From assembly GCF_036421855.1 (NCBI RefSeq), contig NZ_JAZGOK010000002.1: DNA of 64,000 bases; one strand, written 5' to 3'. The position numbers were made by a program, and so were the translations under genes. Each line of letters opens with the position of its first letter. Within the stretch, counting starts at the first letter, position 1. Shown here one piece after another: positions 18,580-27,530 of this stretch. Under the pieces are notes generated by a model that was not told the origin of the DNA, searched no databases, and saw nothing but the letters and a program-made list of their open reading frames with translations. Source of the stretch: Georgenia_B sunbinii. Lineage in GTDB: Bacteria; Actinomycetota; Actinomycetes; Actinomycetales; Actinomycetaceae.

Positions 18580-19917
18580 TCAGACGCCCGGCAGGAGGCG
18601 CCGCAGCTCGTACGGCGTCACCTGCGAGCGGTACTCCGTCCACTCCTGCTGCTTGTTGCGCAGGACGAACTCGAAGACGTCCTCCCCGAGGGTCTCGGCG
18701 ACGAGCTCCGATCCGCGCATGACGTCCACCGCCTGCTCGAGGCTGCCGGGCAGCGCCGAGATGCCCAGCGCACGCCGCTCGGCGTCGCTCAGCGCCCAGA
18801 CGTCGTCCTCGGCGCCCTCGGGCAGCTCGTAGTCCTCCTCGATGCCCTTGAGCCCGGCCGCGATGAGCACCGCGAACGCGAGGTACGGGTTGGCGGCCGA
18901 GTCCAGCGCCCGGTACTCCACGCGGGTGGAGGGCCCCTTGTCCGGCTTGTGCATCGGCACCCGGACGAGCGCGGAACGGTTGTTGTGGCCCCAGCTGACG
19001 TAGCTGGGCGCCTCTCCCCCGCCCCACAGCCGCTTGTAGGAGTTGACGTACTGGTTGGTGACGGCGGAGATCTCCGCCGCGTGGTGCAGCAGGCCGGCGA
19101 TGAACGACCGGCCGACCTGGGAGAGCTGGTACTGCCCGGACGGGTCGTAGAAGGCGTTGACGTCGCCCTCGAACAGCGAGAAGTGGGTATGCATCCCGGA
19201 GCCGGGCAAGGAGATGAGCGGCTTGGGCATGAAGGTCGCCATGATGCCCTGCTGCAGCGCGACCTCCTTGACCACGGTGCGGAACGTCATGATGTTGTCC
19301 GCGGTGGACAGCGCGTCAGCGTAGCGCAGGTCGATCTCGTTCTGGCCCGGGCCGGCCTCATGGTGGGAGTACTCCACCGAGATGCCCATCGACTCCAGCA
19401 GCGTGATGGCCTCGCGGCGGAAGTCGTGGGCGGTGCCGCGTGCGACGTGGTCGAAGTAGCCGGCGGTGTCGATCGGCACCAGCGGGTCGTCGGCCTTCTG
19501 CTGCTGCTCGAAGAGGTAGAACTCGATCTCCGGGTGCGTGTAGCAGGTGAAACCGGCCTCACCGGCCTTCTCCAGGGTGCGCTTGAGGACGTTGCGCGGG
19601 TCGGACCGGGCGGGCAGGCCGTCAGGGGTGCGGATGTCGCAGAACATCCGGGCGACGCCGTGCTCGTCACCCCGCCAGGGCAGCACCTGGAAGGTCGCCG
19701 GGTCGGGGACGGCGAGCATGTCCGCCTCGTAGACACGGGCCAGGCCCTCGATGGCGCTGCCGTCGAACCCCATGCCCTCGGCGAAGGCGCTCTCCAGCTC
19801 GGCGGGCGCGATCGCCACGGACTTGAGCACGCCGAGCACGTCGGTGAACCACAGCCGGATGAACCGGATGTCCCGCTCCGCGACGGCCCGAAGGACGTAC
19901 TCCTGCTGCCTGTCCAT
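18580..19917 (-). CDS. glnA2: second type I glutamine synthetase (GlnA2)
   Basis: The 445-residue protein starts MDRQQEYVLRAVAERDIRFIRLWF. It has the synthetase motifs MGFDGSAIEGLA, HPEIEFYLFE, MPKPLISLPGSGMHTHFSLF and NNRSALVRVP. It is about 30 residues shorter than GlnA. Where GlnA has the adenylylated tyrosine (KDLYELPPEE), the aligned stretch reads DDVWALSDAER, with tryptophan, so GlnE should not modify it at that site. M. tuberculosis GlnA2 occupies the same position and is non-essential for growth. A role other than bulk glutamine synthesis is possible. No GlnR-type box is seen upstream. The longer open frame upstream of the ATG at 19917 is arginine-rich and rejected. Confidence 0.95.
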   Translation of the reverse strand: MDRQQEYVLRAVAERDIRFIRLWFTDVLGVLKSVAIAPAELESAFAEGMGFDGSAIEGLARVYEADMLAVPDPATFQVLPWRGDEHGVARMFCDIRTPDGLPARSDPRNVLKRTLEKAGEAGFTCYTHPEIEFYLFEQQQKADDPLVPIDTAGYFDHVARGTAHDFRREAITLLESMGISVEYSHHEAGPGQNEIDLRYADALSTADNIMTFRTVVKEVALQQGIMATFMPKPLISLPGSGMHTHFSLFEGDVNAFYDPSGQYQLSQVGRSFIAGLLHHAAEISAVTNQYVNSYKRLWGGGEAPSYVSWGHNNRSALVRVPMHKPDKGPSTRVEYRALDSAANPYLAFAVLIAAGLKGIEEDYELPEGAEDDVWALSDAERRALGISALPGSLEQAVDVMRGSELVAETLGEDVFEFVLRNKQQEWTEYRSQVTPYELRRLLPGV

Positions 19918-20068
19918 GTGCGGCTCCCTGGTGTCGTGCCTGCGTGGCGCGTGCTGCACCCGTAGCCAATCATGGTGCAGCGTGCGCCGGTAGCGCGCCG
20001 CGCGCTCAGCCTGGCAGCCGGTGCGCCGCCCGTCGCGGCCCGCCGAACCGCGGTGGCCGCCGTCGTCG

Positions 20069-21013
20069 TCAGTCGCGGCCGACGGCGGCGCAGGCGTCGA
20101 CCAGCCGTCGCAGCGGTGACTCCAGGCCCCAGCGCTCGGCCAGCTGCAGGACGGCATCGCTGTCCGCGGGGACGTCGGCCAACGTCGCGGTGAGCTCGGG
20201 CAGCGGTACGTCCCGGGCGACCTGCACGACGCCGGGGGCGGCGGCGAGGTACCCGGCGGCCTCCGCCAGCCGCTTGCGCTGCGTGGCGGTCAGCCCGCCG
20301 CCGACGTGCGAGGCGGCGTCGAGGATGCCGGCGAGGTCGCCGTGGGTGGCGAGCAGCGCCGCGGCAGTCTTCTCGCCGATGCCGGCCACGCCAGGCAGCC
20401 CGTCCGACGGGTCCCCCCGCAGGATCGCCATGTCGGCGTACGCGGAGCCCGAGGCGACCCCGTACTTCTCCCGCAGCCACGCCTCGTCGATGAGCGGCAT
20501 CTCCTTCTCGCCCCGCACCGGGTAGAGCACGCCGACCCCGGCGTCGTCGTCGACGAGCTGGAACAGGTCACGGTCCCCGGTGACGACGAGCACCTGGGGG
20601 GCGCGCTGCCCGGGCGGCCGCGCCACCTCGCGGGTGGCGAGCGTGCCGATGACGTCGTCGGCCTCGTACCCGGCCGCGCCGGCGCGCGGGATGCCGAGTG
20701 CCGCGAGCACGTCGACGATGATCGGCACCTGGGCCGCCAGCGACGCCGGCACCTCCTCGCCACCGTCGGCCGCCACGCGGTGCGCCTTGTACGACGGGAT
20801 CGCCGCGACCCGGAACTCCGGGCGCCAGTCCTCGTCCCAGCAGGCGACGACGCGCGAGGGCTCCCAGCGGGCGACCAGGCGCGAGATGGTGTCGACGAAG
20901 CCGCGGACGGCGTTGATCGGGGTGCCGTCCGGGGCGGTCATCTTCTCCGGCAGCGCGAAGAAGGCCCGAAAGTACATCGCGGCGGAGTCGAGGAGCAGCA
21001 GTGGGCCGGTCAC
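20069..21013 (-). CDS. 5'-3' exonuclease family protein (FEN/PIN type)
   Basis: The 314-residue protein resembles the N-terminal exonuclease domain of DNA polymerase I. It opens VTGPLLLLDSAAMYFRAFFALP and has metal-binding acids in ACWDEDWRPEFR, GYEADDVIGTLA and VVTGDRDLFQLVDD. A helix-3-turn-helix DNA-binding motif GDPSDGLPGVAGIGEKTA follows. It is a stand-alone nuclease domain as seen in many actinobacteria, likely for flap or RNA-primer processing. The GTG start at 21013 matches the start of the fold; a CATGCT hexamer lies 6 nt before it on the same strand, hinting at a leaderless transcript. Confidence 0.9.
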   Translation of the reverse strand: MTGPLLLLDSAAMYFRAFFALPEKMTAPDGTPINAVRGFVDTISRLVARWEPSRVVACWDEDWRPEFRVAAIPSYKAHRVAADGGEEVPASLAAQVPIIVDVLAALGIPRAGAAGYEADDVIGTLATREVARPPGQRAPQVLVVTGDRDLFQLVDDDAGVGVLYPVRGEKEMPLIDEAWLREKYGVASGSAYADMAILRGDPSDGLPGVAGIGEKTAAALLATHGDLAGILDAASHVGGGLTATQRKRLAEAAGYLAAAPGVVQVARDVPLPELTATLADVPADSDAVLQLAERWGLESPLRRLVDACAAVGRD

Positions 21014-21059
21014 CCGCACAGCATGCCCGTTGCGGGCCGCGAGCTCAACGCGGAAACCG

Positions 21060-22103
21060 TCAGCGGTGGGTCCAGGCCAGCAGCTCGACCAGCGGCAGCG
21101 CATTGACGATCCGCTCGCGCGCGATGCCGGCGTCCTGCGCACGGGCGCAGCCGTGGTCGAGGAACTCCAGCTGCCCGGGCGCGTGGGCGTCGGTGTCGAT
21201 CGCCACGCGGCACCCCGCCTCGAGCGCCTGCACCAGCAGCCGGGTAGGCGGGTCGCGCCGCTCGGGACGCGAATTGATCTCGACGGCGACGTCGTTCTCG
21301 CGGCAGGCGCGGAAGACGGCGTCGGCGTCGAACTGCGACTGCGGCCGCGTGCCCCGCCCGCCGGTCACCAGCCGCCCGGTGCAGTGGCCGAGGACGTCGA
21401 CCCGCGGGTCGTTCACCGCGGCCACCATCCGCCGGGTCATCGCGCGACGCTCCATCCGCAGCCGGGAGTGGACGCTGGCGACGACGACGTCGAGCTCCGC
21501 CAGCACGGCCGGCTCCTGGTCCAGCGAGCCGTCCTCGAGGATGTCGACCTCGATCCCGGTGAGGACCCGGAACGGCGCGAGCTCCTCGTTGAGACCGGCG
21601 ACGACGTCCAGCTGCTCGCGCAGCCGCTCGGTGCTCAGCCCGCGTGCAACGGTGAGGCGTGGCGAGTGGTCGGTCATCGCCAGGTAGTCGTGCCCGAGGG
21701 CGATGGCGGCCTCGGCCATGTCCCGGATCGACGTCCCGCCGTCGGACCACTCCGAGTGCGCGTGAAGATCGCCACGCAGCCACGTGCGTACCTGCTGCCC
21801 GCCGTCGGCCAGCGGTCCGGTCGCCCGCTCCTCGATCTGCGCCAGGTAGTCCGGAACCTTGCCGGCGGCCGCCTCGGTGGCGACCTGCGCCGTCCGGGGA
21901 CCGACGTCGCGCAACGCGCCGAGGGTTCCTGCCGCGAGGCGTGCCTCGAGCTCGCCGGGCGGCAGCGACTCCAGGCGCCGGGCCGCGCGCCGGAAGGCGG
22001 TCGGACGTCGCGGCTCGGCCCGCTCGCGCTCGAGCAGGTAGGCCACCCGTTTGAGAGCGTCGACCGGGCCCACCGCCCGCGCTCGCGGCGGCCGGTCACT
22101 CAC
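21060..22103 (-). CDS. PHP-domain phosphoesterase with N-terminal HhH-type region
   Basis: The 347-residue protein has an N-terminal helical region (about 10-90) like the HHH_8 domain of PolX-type proteins, including LRDVGPRTAQV. A PHP domain follows, with metal ligands in HAHSEWSDG (H114, H116), MTDHSPR, GIEVDILEDG, VVASVHSR, VLGHCTGR and the final IDTDAHA. This layout matches PolX lacking its polymerase domain, or a histidinol-phosphatase-like hydrolase. The start is GTG 22103, which overlaps the PPK2 stop (GTGA), so it is coupled to that gene. The substrate is unknown; DNA 3'-end processing or phosphate-ester hydrolysis are the options. Confidence 0.85.
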   Translation of the reverse strand: MSDRPPRARAVGPVDALKRVAYLLERERAEPRRPTAFRRAARRLESLPPGELEARLAAGTLGALRDVGPRTAQVATEAAAGKVPDYLAQIEERATGPLADGGQQVRTWLRGDLHAHSEWSDGGTSIRDMAEAAIALGHDYLAMTDHSPRLTVARGLSTERLREQLDVVAGLNEELAPFRVLTGIEVDILEDGSLDQEPAVLAELDVVVASVHSRLRMERRAMTRRMVAAVNDPRVDVLGHCTGRLVTGGRGTRPQSQFDADAVFRACRENDVAVEINSRPERRDPPTRLLVQALEAGCRVAIDTDAHAPGQLEFLDHGCARAQDAGIARERIVNALPLVELLAWTHR

Positions 22104-23065
22104 GCGCGGCCGACCTCGGCGACCGCCTTCGCGAACTCCTTCTCGCTGCGGCGCACCTTCGCGGCGATGTCCTTGGCGGCAGCCTCGGCCTCGGCCAGCG
22201 CGCCGTCGTCCATGGTCTTGGCCAGGCGTCGCTTCTGGGTCGCCACCTGCCACGACGGCGTGGGCCAGGTCAGGTCCAGGTCGATCAGGGCCCGGGTGAG
22301 CAGCTCGGTGACCGCGAGGCGCGGGTACCACTTGCGGTCGGCAGGGATGACGTGCCAGGGCGCGACGTCGGTGCTGGTACGCGCGAAGACGTCAGCGTAG
22401 GCCTCCTGGTAGTCGTCCCACTGGCGGCGGCTGTCGACGTCGCCGGGGTTGAACTTCCAGTGCTTGTCCGTGCGCTGCAGGCGCTCCATGAGGCGCAGCC
22501 CCTGCTCGCGGCGGGAGACCATGAGGGCGACCTTGATGACCGTGGTGCCGGAGTCGACGATCTTCTCCTCGAAGCGGTTGATCTCCTCGTACCGCTGCTG
22601 CCACACCTCGGGCGGGACGAGCTTCTCGACCCGCCCGACGAGCACGTCCTCGTAGTGCGAGCGGTCGAAGACGCCGATCTGCCCGCCGCTCGGCAGCGAC
22701 CGGCGGACCCGCCAGAGGTAGTGGTGGCGCAGCTCCTCCGGGGTCGGCCGGCCGAAGGCGCGCAGCGCGACACCCTGCGGGTCGACCGCGCCGATGACGT
22801 GCCGCACGATGCCGCCCTTGCCGGCGGTGTCGATGCCCTGGACGACGAGCAGCACGGCCTTGTTCCCGCCGCTGCGGCCGTGGGCGAACAGCCGTTCCTG
22901 CAGCTCGGAGAGTAACGGTCCCCGAGCTGCCGTGAAGGCCTTGGCCTGCTGCTTGGAGCCCGACCAGCCGGGAGTCCCCCGGCGGTCGAGGTCCGCCAGG
23001 GAGAAGTCCGGCCCCGGGCGCAGCAGTGCGGACGGATGCTCGTTCCAGCGGTTCTTGGCTGACAT
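22100..23065 (-). CDS. ppk2: polyphosphate:nucleotide phosphotransferase, PPK2 family
   Basis: Transfers phosphate between polyphosphate and (di)nucleotides. The 321-residue protein has Walker A GIDTAGKGG (K83), followed by RHVIGAVDPQG, the lid region HHYLWRVRRSLPSGGQIGVFDRSHYEDVLV, and KVALMVSRREQGLRLMERL. This is the single-domain PPK2 layout. Class (AMP or ADP/GDP acceptor) is not decidable by eye. The start at 23065 (MSAKNRWNEHPS) follows a purine-rich stretch. The PHP gene overlaps its 3' end, suggesting a functional link in nucleotide or phosphate metabolism. Confidence 0.9.
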   Translation of the reverse strand: MSAKNRWNEHPSALLRPGPDFSLADLDRRGTPGWSGSKQQAKAFTAARGPLLSELQERLFAHGRSGGNKAVLLVVQGIDTAGKGGIVRHVIGAVDPQGVALRAFGRPTPEELRHHYLWRVRRSLPSGGQIGVFDRSHYEDVLVGRVEKLVPPEVWQQRYEEINRFEEKIVDSGTTVIKVALMVSRREQGLRLMERLQRTDKHWKFNPGDVDSRRQWDDYQEAYADVFARTSTDVAPWHVIPADRKWYPRLAVTELLTRALIDLDLTWPTPSWQVATQKRRLAKTMDDGALAEAEAAAKDIAAKVRRSEKEFAKAVAEVGRA

Positions 23066-23187
23066 GAGGGTCCTCTCGTCGAGCGGTGCCCGGACGGTAG
23101 CGCGCTCTGCCGGCGTCCGCTCGACCAACGGAGCTGAGCAGCGGGTCGCCACGCTCGCCGGTGAGCTGCTGGAGCGGTCCGCGTCCG

Positions 23188-23772
23188 CTACGCCAGCTGG
23201 ATCGTGGTGAGGCAGGTAGGACTGCTCGCGTCGGTGGCGATGTCCAGCTCGCCGGTGAGTCCCTCGTAGCCGACCTCGATGGTCGCGTCGATGTCGCGCG
23301 GCAGCCAGTAGCCGACGAACCCGTTGCCGAAGGTGGTGGCCACCTCGTCGACCAGCACCTCGCCGTCGTCGGCGACGATCCGCACCTCGACGTCCTGCCC
23401 GGTGAGCTCGCCCTGACAGGTGGTGAGGCTGTGGAAGTAGCACTCGTGGGTGGCGTCCACGTACGGCGCGAACGACAGGTAGAACTCGTCGTCGGGCAGT
23501 GCGACGGCCGCCTCGTGGACCCCGTCGGAGACGACGAGCTCGTCGGCGCGGACCGACGCCATGAGATCGGTCGGGCGTTCGGGGCCGGTGAGCCGGTCGA
23601 GGTGGTCGACGATCTCCTTGCCGGTGAGGCCGGCCATGCCGTGCTCCTCGAAGGCGGCCTCGATGCCGGCGGGCAGCGGCTCGGCGGCCGCGTCGTCAGG
23701 TGCGGCGTCGGGACCCCCGCAGCCGGCGAGGGCGAGCAGCACGAGCGGGGCGGCGGCGACGATTCTCCTCAT
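23188..23772 (-). CDS. cueP: CueP-family copper-binding lipoprotein
   Basis: The 194-residue protein has a signal peptide with lipobox LALAGC (lipidated C18), so it should be anchored outside the membrane. The mature part shows the CueP pattern: RPTDLMASVRADELVV, FYLSFAPYVDATHECYFHSLTTCQGEL, GNGFVGYWLPRDI and the C-terminal PTCLTT. C111, C119 and C187 have spacings (8 and 68) that match, as I recall it, the three copper-binding cysteines of Salmonella CueP. The ATG at 23772 gives a compact signal peptide; an in-frame GTG at 23787 would add five residues. It has no copper transporter or regulator beside it. Likely role: extracytoplasmic copper sequestration. Confidence 0.85.
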   Translation of the reverse strand: MRRIVAAAPLVLLALAGCGGPDAAPDDAAAEPLPAGIEAAFEEHGMAGLTGKEIVDHLDRLTGPERPTDLMASVRADELVVSDGVHEAAVALPDDEFYLSFAPYVDATHECYFHSLTTCQGELTGQDVEVRIVADDGEVLVDEVATTFGNGFVGYWLPRDIDATIEVGYEGLTGELDIATDASSPTCLTTIQLA

Positions 23773-23843
23773 ACAGACAATTCTCACGGGGCGTTCTCGC
23801 CCTGCTGTGAGCCGAAGGTCCCAGGAGGACGTTTACTGGAGGC

Positions 23844-24728
23844 ATGGAACCCGTTCGTACCGTCCGTCGGCGTCTTGCCGACCTGCTGCTCGCCCGGGTC
23901 GCGGGGCCCGATGCCCACACCGCTCGGAGCCGTATCCACGACACGCCAGGGACACGGTGGTTCACCGCCGACGACCCGATCCAGCGCGTCCACGGGGACG
24001 CGTCGATGTATGTCGGCGGACTGCGCGCCCTGCTGCTGCAGTCGCTGCACCCGCTGGCGATGGCGGCGGTGGCGGACTTCTCCGACTACCGCAGCGACCC
24101 GTGGGGACGGCTGGCGCGTACGAGCACCTTCATCGCCGAGACGACGTTCGCCACGGTCGACGACGCGGAGCAGGCCATCGCCGTCGTCGGGGCGGTCCAT
24201 CGGCACATCACCGGCACGGCGCCGGACGGCCGCCCCTACCGGGCCGACGACCCGCACCTGCTCACCTGGGTGCACGTCGCCGAGATCGACAGCTTCCTCA
24301 CCGCCCACCAGCGCTTCGGCCGCCGGCCGCTCACCGCGGCGGAGGCCGACCGCTACGTCGCCCAGGCCGCCGGGGTGGCCCACCGCCTGGGCGCAGAGGT
24401 CGTGCCGACCACCCGGGCAGAGCTCACGGCGCTGGTCGAGGACTACAGGCCCGAGCTGGCGCCCACCCCGGCGGCCCTCGAGGCTGCTGACTTCATCCTG
24501 CACCGTCCGCCGGTGCAGGGAGCTGCGCGGGCGGGCTATGCCCTCATCGGGCGCGGTGCGGTCGCCACGTTGCCGTCGTGGGCGCGCGAGCCACTGGGGC
24601 TGCCGGTCCGCCCACGACGCGATGCCACCGTGGGCCGGGCTGCCGGCGCACTGGCCACCCGGGGGCTTCGCTGGGTGCTCGGCGGGGTCGAGAGGGTCGA
24701 GCCCACGGACTCGCCCCGCACCGCGTAA
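23844..24728 (+). CDS. oxygenase MpaB family protein (DUF2236, latex-clearing-protein-like)
   Basis: The 294-residue, mostly helical protein has a histidine-rich helix RVHGDASMYVGG...QSLHPLAMAAV (about 48-76), a central DPHLLTWVHVAEIDSF (about 132-149) and GVAHRLGAEVVPTTRAEL, as in DUF2236 proteins. The family includes the heme-b rubber oxygenase Lcp and fungal MpaB, so it is probably a heme-binding oxygenase of unknown substrate. It stands between divergently read cueP and the convergent asparaginase gene. The start at 23844 has GGAGG very close (one base away), which is unusually tight. Confidence 0.85.
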   Translation: MEPVRTVRRRLADLLLARVAGPDAHTARSRIHDTPGTRWFTADDPIQRVHGDASMYVGGLRALLLQSLHPLAMAAVADFSDYRSDPWGRLARTSTFIAETTFATVDDAEQAIAVVGAVHRHITGTAPDGRPYRADDPHLLTWVHVAEIDSFLTAHQRFGRRPLTAAEADRYVAQAAGVAHRLGAEVVPTTRAELTALVEDYRPELAPTPAALEAADFILHRPPVQGAARAGYALIGRGAVATLPSWAREPLGLPVRPRRDATVGRAAGALATRGLRWVLGGVERVEPTDSPRTA

Positions 24729-24743
24729 CGGTGGTCCGACGGA

Positions 24744-25739
24744 TCAGACCCGGCCGCGCTCGGTGAACAGGGCGGCGAGGCTCGGGCCGTGCGGGCCTGC
24801 GGTGAGCAGCACGTGGAGCAGCAGCCGGGCCTTGCGCCCGGAGAGCTCCCCCGCCATCACGGCGCCGCGGGCGATGAGGTCCATCTCGGAGCCGGTGTAG
24901 CCGTAGGTCACCCGGCCCGTCCCCCCACGCAAGGTGCGCGACGCGACCACCACGGCCACGCCGTCAGCGATGGCCGACTCCAGGGCGTCGGCCGTGCTCT
25001 CGGAGACGTGCCCCATGCCCGAGGCGTCGATGACCAGCCCGGCGAAGCCGGCCGCCGCCAGCGCCCGCACGGCACGCCCGTCGTCCGCGAGGGGTGCCTC
25101 GATGAGAGCCACGTCCACCGGTCCCACGGCCGGCACCGGCAGCGCCTGCGCTCGGCTCGGGGCCGGCGCGGCGTACCTCACCTCCCCCTCGACGACTCGA
25201 CCTGCGACGCCGTAGCCAGGAGACTCGAAGGCTTCCGGTCCGGTAGAGCTGGCCTTGGTCACCCGGGTCGCGAGATGGATCTCCTCGTTGAGGACCACGA
25301 GCACACCGCGCTGCCGCGACCCGGCACTGAGCGCGACCCGGGCAGCGGCGAGGAGGTTGGCGGCGGCGTCGGTGCCGGGCTGGTCGAAGGCGCGCATCGC
25401 GCCCGTGACGACCAGCGGCAGGTCGCGGTCCCAGAGCAGGTCGAGCAGGTAGGCGGTCTCCTCCAGGGTGTCCGTGCCGTGCGTGAGGACCAGACCTGTC
25501 GCACCGCGGTCCGCCTCGTCATGTGCCCAGTCGAGGGCAGCGACGACGTCGGCGACGTCGATGGACGCGGACGGCTTGTTCCGGATGCTGCTCGCGAGGA
25601 CGGTGGCGAACGAGGCCAGCGCCGGAACCGCGGCGACGAGCGCGGCGGCATCGTGCGCCGGCACCGCCCCGGCACCCGGGGCTGCGTCAGACATGGCGAT
25701 GGTGCCCCCGAGGGCACCGATGGCAAGCACCGGCAGCAT
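24744..25739 (-). CDS. asparaginase, bacterial type
   Basis: Hydrolyses asparagine to aspartate and ammonia. The 331-residue protein has both threonine motifs: ALGGTIAMSD near the N-terminus (nucleophile in GGTIA) and VLTHGTDTLEETAYLLD around residues 82-99. VVTGAMR follows, and the C-terminal domain contains VVVASRTLRGG. There is no signal peptide, so it is cytosolic. A CATGCT hexamer sits 6 nt before the ATG on this strand, suggesting leaderless transcription. It converges with the MpaB gene with a 15-bp gap. Confidence 0.92.
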   Translation of the reverse strand: MLPVLAIGALGGTIAMSDAAPGAGAVPAHDAAALVAAVPALASFATVLASSIRNKPSASIDVADVVAALDWAHDEADRGATGLVLTHGTDTLEETAYLLDLLWDRDLPLVVTGAMRAFDQPGTDAAANLLAAARVALSAGSRQRGVLVVLNEEIHLATRVTKASSTGPEAFESPGYGVAGRVVEGEVRYAAPAPSRAQALPVPAVGPVDVALIEAPLADDGRAVRALAAAGFAGLVIDASGMGHVSESTADALESAIADGVAVVVASRTLRGGTGRVTYGYTGSEMDLIARGAVMAGELSGRKARLLLHVLLTAGPHGPSLAALFTERGRV

Positions 25740-25768
25740 CGGTCCAGCATGCCAGCCGGCGCCGGGTG

Positions 25769-26740
25769 CTACTGATCAGCCGATGGTGGGCGCGGCCCGG
25801 TGGTGGCGAAGCGCTCACGGAACGCGGTCGGCGTGGTGCCCAGCTGCCGGGCGAAAGCCCGCCGCAGCGTCTCGTCGGTGCCGAAGCCGCACAGCTGCGC
25901 GACCCGGGTGATCGAGTGGCCCGCGAGGATGAGCGGCTGCGCCGCCTCCACGCGGAGCTGCTCGAGCCAACGCGCCGGCGTGGTTCCGGTCTCGGCGTGG
26001 AAGACCCGGTTGAGGTGCCGCGGGCTCACCCCGACCGACGACGCCATGGTGGCCAGGCTGTGCTCCCCGGCGGGGTTCGTCACCACCTCCGCCAGGAGGC
26101 CGCGCAGCAGGCTGCTACGCACCGGCGGCCTGCTCAGTGCGGTCGAGAACTGGCTCTGGCCACCGGGGCGCTGCATGAACACCACCAGCTCCCGGGCGAC
26201 GTCTCGCGCGGCGTCGGCACCGAGGTCGTCCTCGATGATGGCCAGCGCCAGGTCGATGCCTGCGGTGATCCCGGCCGAGGTGAGGAACCGGCCGTCGCGG
26301 ATGTGGATGACATCGGGCTCGACCCGCACCCGTGGGTAGCGCCGGGCCAGCGCCGCGGCATGGCGCCAGTGGGTCGTCGCCCGGCGCCCGTCGAGGTAGC
26401 CGAGCTCGGCGAGCACGAACGCTCCGGTACAGACCGAGGCCACCCGCTGCGCTGGGTCGGCCAGCCGCTGCGCAGCGTCGAGGATCTGGGGGTCGAGGCG
26501 CTCGACGAGCCGCTCGCCGCCCGAGACGAGGAGGGTATCCAGCGTCCCGGCGTCGTCGCTCGCCGCCGTGCGTGCCAGCTCCATCCCCGACGACGCGACG
26601 ACCGGCCCGCCGGTGGCCGACACGAAGACGAGCTCGTACCGCTGGCCCGAGGGGTCGGCGAGGTGGAAGGCCTCCGCCGGGCCGCTGGCGTCCAGCAGTG
26701 TCATCCCGTCGAAGACCAGCACGCCGATGCGATGGGTCAT
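25769..26740 (-). CDS. GlxA-type transcription regulator (DJ-1/PfpI + AraC HTH)
   Basis: The 323-residue protein has an N-terminal DJ-1/PfpI-like domain (about 1-185; IGVLVFDGMTLLDASGPAEAF and the nucleophile-elbow region SVCTGAFVLAELG). A C-terminal AraC-family double helix-turn-helix follows (about 215-320; MASSVGVSPRHLNRVF and ITRVAQLCGFGTDETLRRAFARQLGTTPTAFRERF). It is read divergently from an HD-domain hydrolase 108 bp away, an arrangement known for GlxA-type regulators and nearby catabolic enzymes. It probably controls that gene and itself. Confidence 0.93.
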   Translation of the reverse strand: MTHRIGVLVFDGMTLLDASGPAEAFHLADPSGQRYELVFVSATGGPVVASSGMELARTAASDDAGTLDTLLVSGGERLVERLDPQILDAAQRLADPAQRVASVCTGAFVLAELGYLDGRRATTHWRHAAALARRYPRVRVEPDVIHIRDGRFLTSAGITAGIDLALAIIEDDLGADAARDVARELVVFMQRPGGQSQFSTALSRPPVRSSLLRGLLAEVVTNPAGEHSLATMASSVGVSPRHLNRVFHAETGTTPARWLEQLRVEAAQPLILAGHSITRVAQLCGFGTDETLRRAFARQLGTTPTAFRERFATTGPRPPSADQ

Positions 26741-26848
26741 GTCCGGATCCGTGGGTAGGTCGGCAAGAATGACATGGCGGCACCCTAGCGGATGCCGCGA
26801 TGCTGGGTGCTACGACGACCCACTACCGACCAGAGAGGTCTGCACCCC

Positions 26849-27487
26849 ATGACCGAGACCATTGCCGGCATTCAGATCCCGGACAGCACCATGGCCGCGG
26901 CGGCCACCGAGCTCCTCGCGGACGTCGCCTCTCCGCTGGTCTTCCACCACTCCCGCCGAGTGTTCCTCTTCGGCTCGCTGCGCGGGCAGGAGCAGCAGCT
27001 GACCTACGACCCCGAGCTGCTGTACGTCGGCGCGATGTTCCACGACCTCGGCCTCACCGACAGGTACCGCCGCACCGACCAGCGTTTCGAGATCGACGCC
27101 GCCGACGAGGCACGCCGCTTCCTGCTCTCCCACGGCGTCAGCCCCGACAGCGCCGAGAACGTGTGGGCCGCGATCGCGCTGCACACCACCCCGGAGATCC
27201 CGCTGCACATGGCGCCGGAGATCGCACTCGTCACCCGTGGTGTCGAGCTCGACGTCCTCGGCATCGGCTACGACGCGATCACCGAGGACCAGCGTGCCGC
27301 CGTGGTGGCCGCGCACCCGCGCCCCGACTTCAAGAACCAGATCCTCGGGGCGTTCCACCAGGGCCTCAAGGACAGGCCGCACACGACGTTCGGCAACGTC
27401 AAGGCCGACGTCCTCGCGCACTTCGAGCCCGGTTTCGAGCGCACCAGCTTCGTCGACGTGATCCGAGGGTCCGCCTGGCCCGAGTGA
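26849..27487 (+). CDS. HD-domain hydrolase (cyanamide-hydratase-like group)
   Basis: The 212-residue protein has an HD metal site: FHHSRRVFLFG (first His), MFHDLGLTDRY (HD pair) and IALHTTPEIPLHMAPEIALV. These resemble HD proteins related to cyanamide hydratase. It starts at ATG 26849 with AGAGAGG 10 nt upstream. It is divergent from the GlxA-type regulator, suggesting regulated expression for breakdown of a small nitrogen compound, but the substrate cannot be inferred. It ends 43 bp before a convergent aldolase gene. Confidence 0.87.
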   Translation: MTETIAGIQIPDSTMAAAATELLADVASPLVFHHSRRVFLFGSLRGQEQQLTYDPELLYVGAMFHDLGLTDRYRRTDQRFEIDAADEARRFLLSHGVSPDSAENVWAAIALHTTPEIPLHMAPEIALVTRGVELDVLGIGYDAITEDQRAAVVAAHPRPDFKNQILGAFHQGLKDRPHTTFGNVKADVLAHFEPGFERTSFVDVIRGSAWPE

Positions 27488-27530
27488 CGCGCCGGGCAGC
27501 CGGCGGGGTCCGGTCGGTCTTCGGGGGCGG

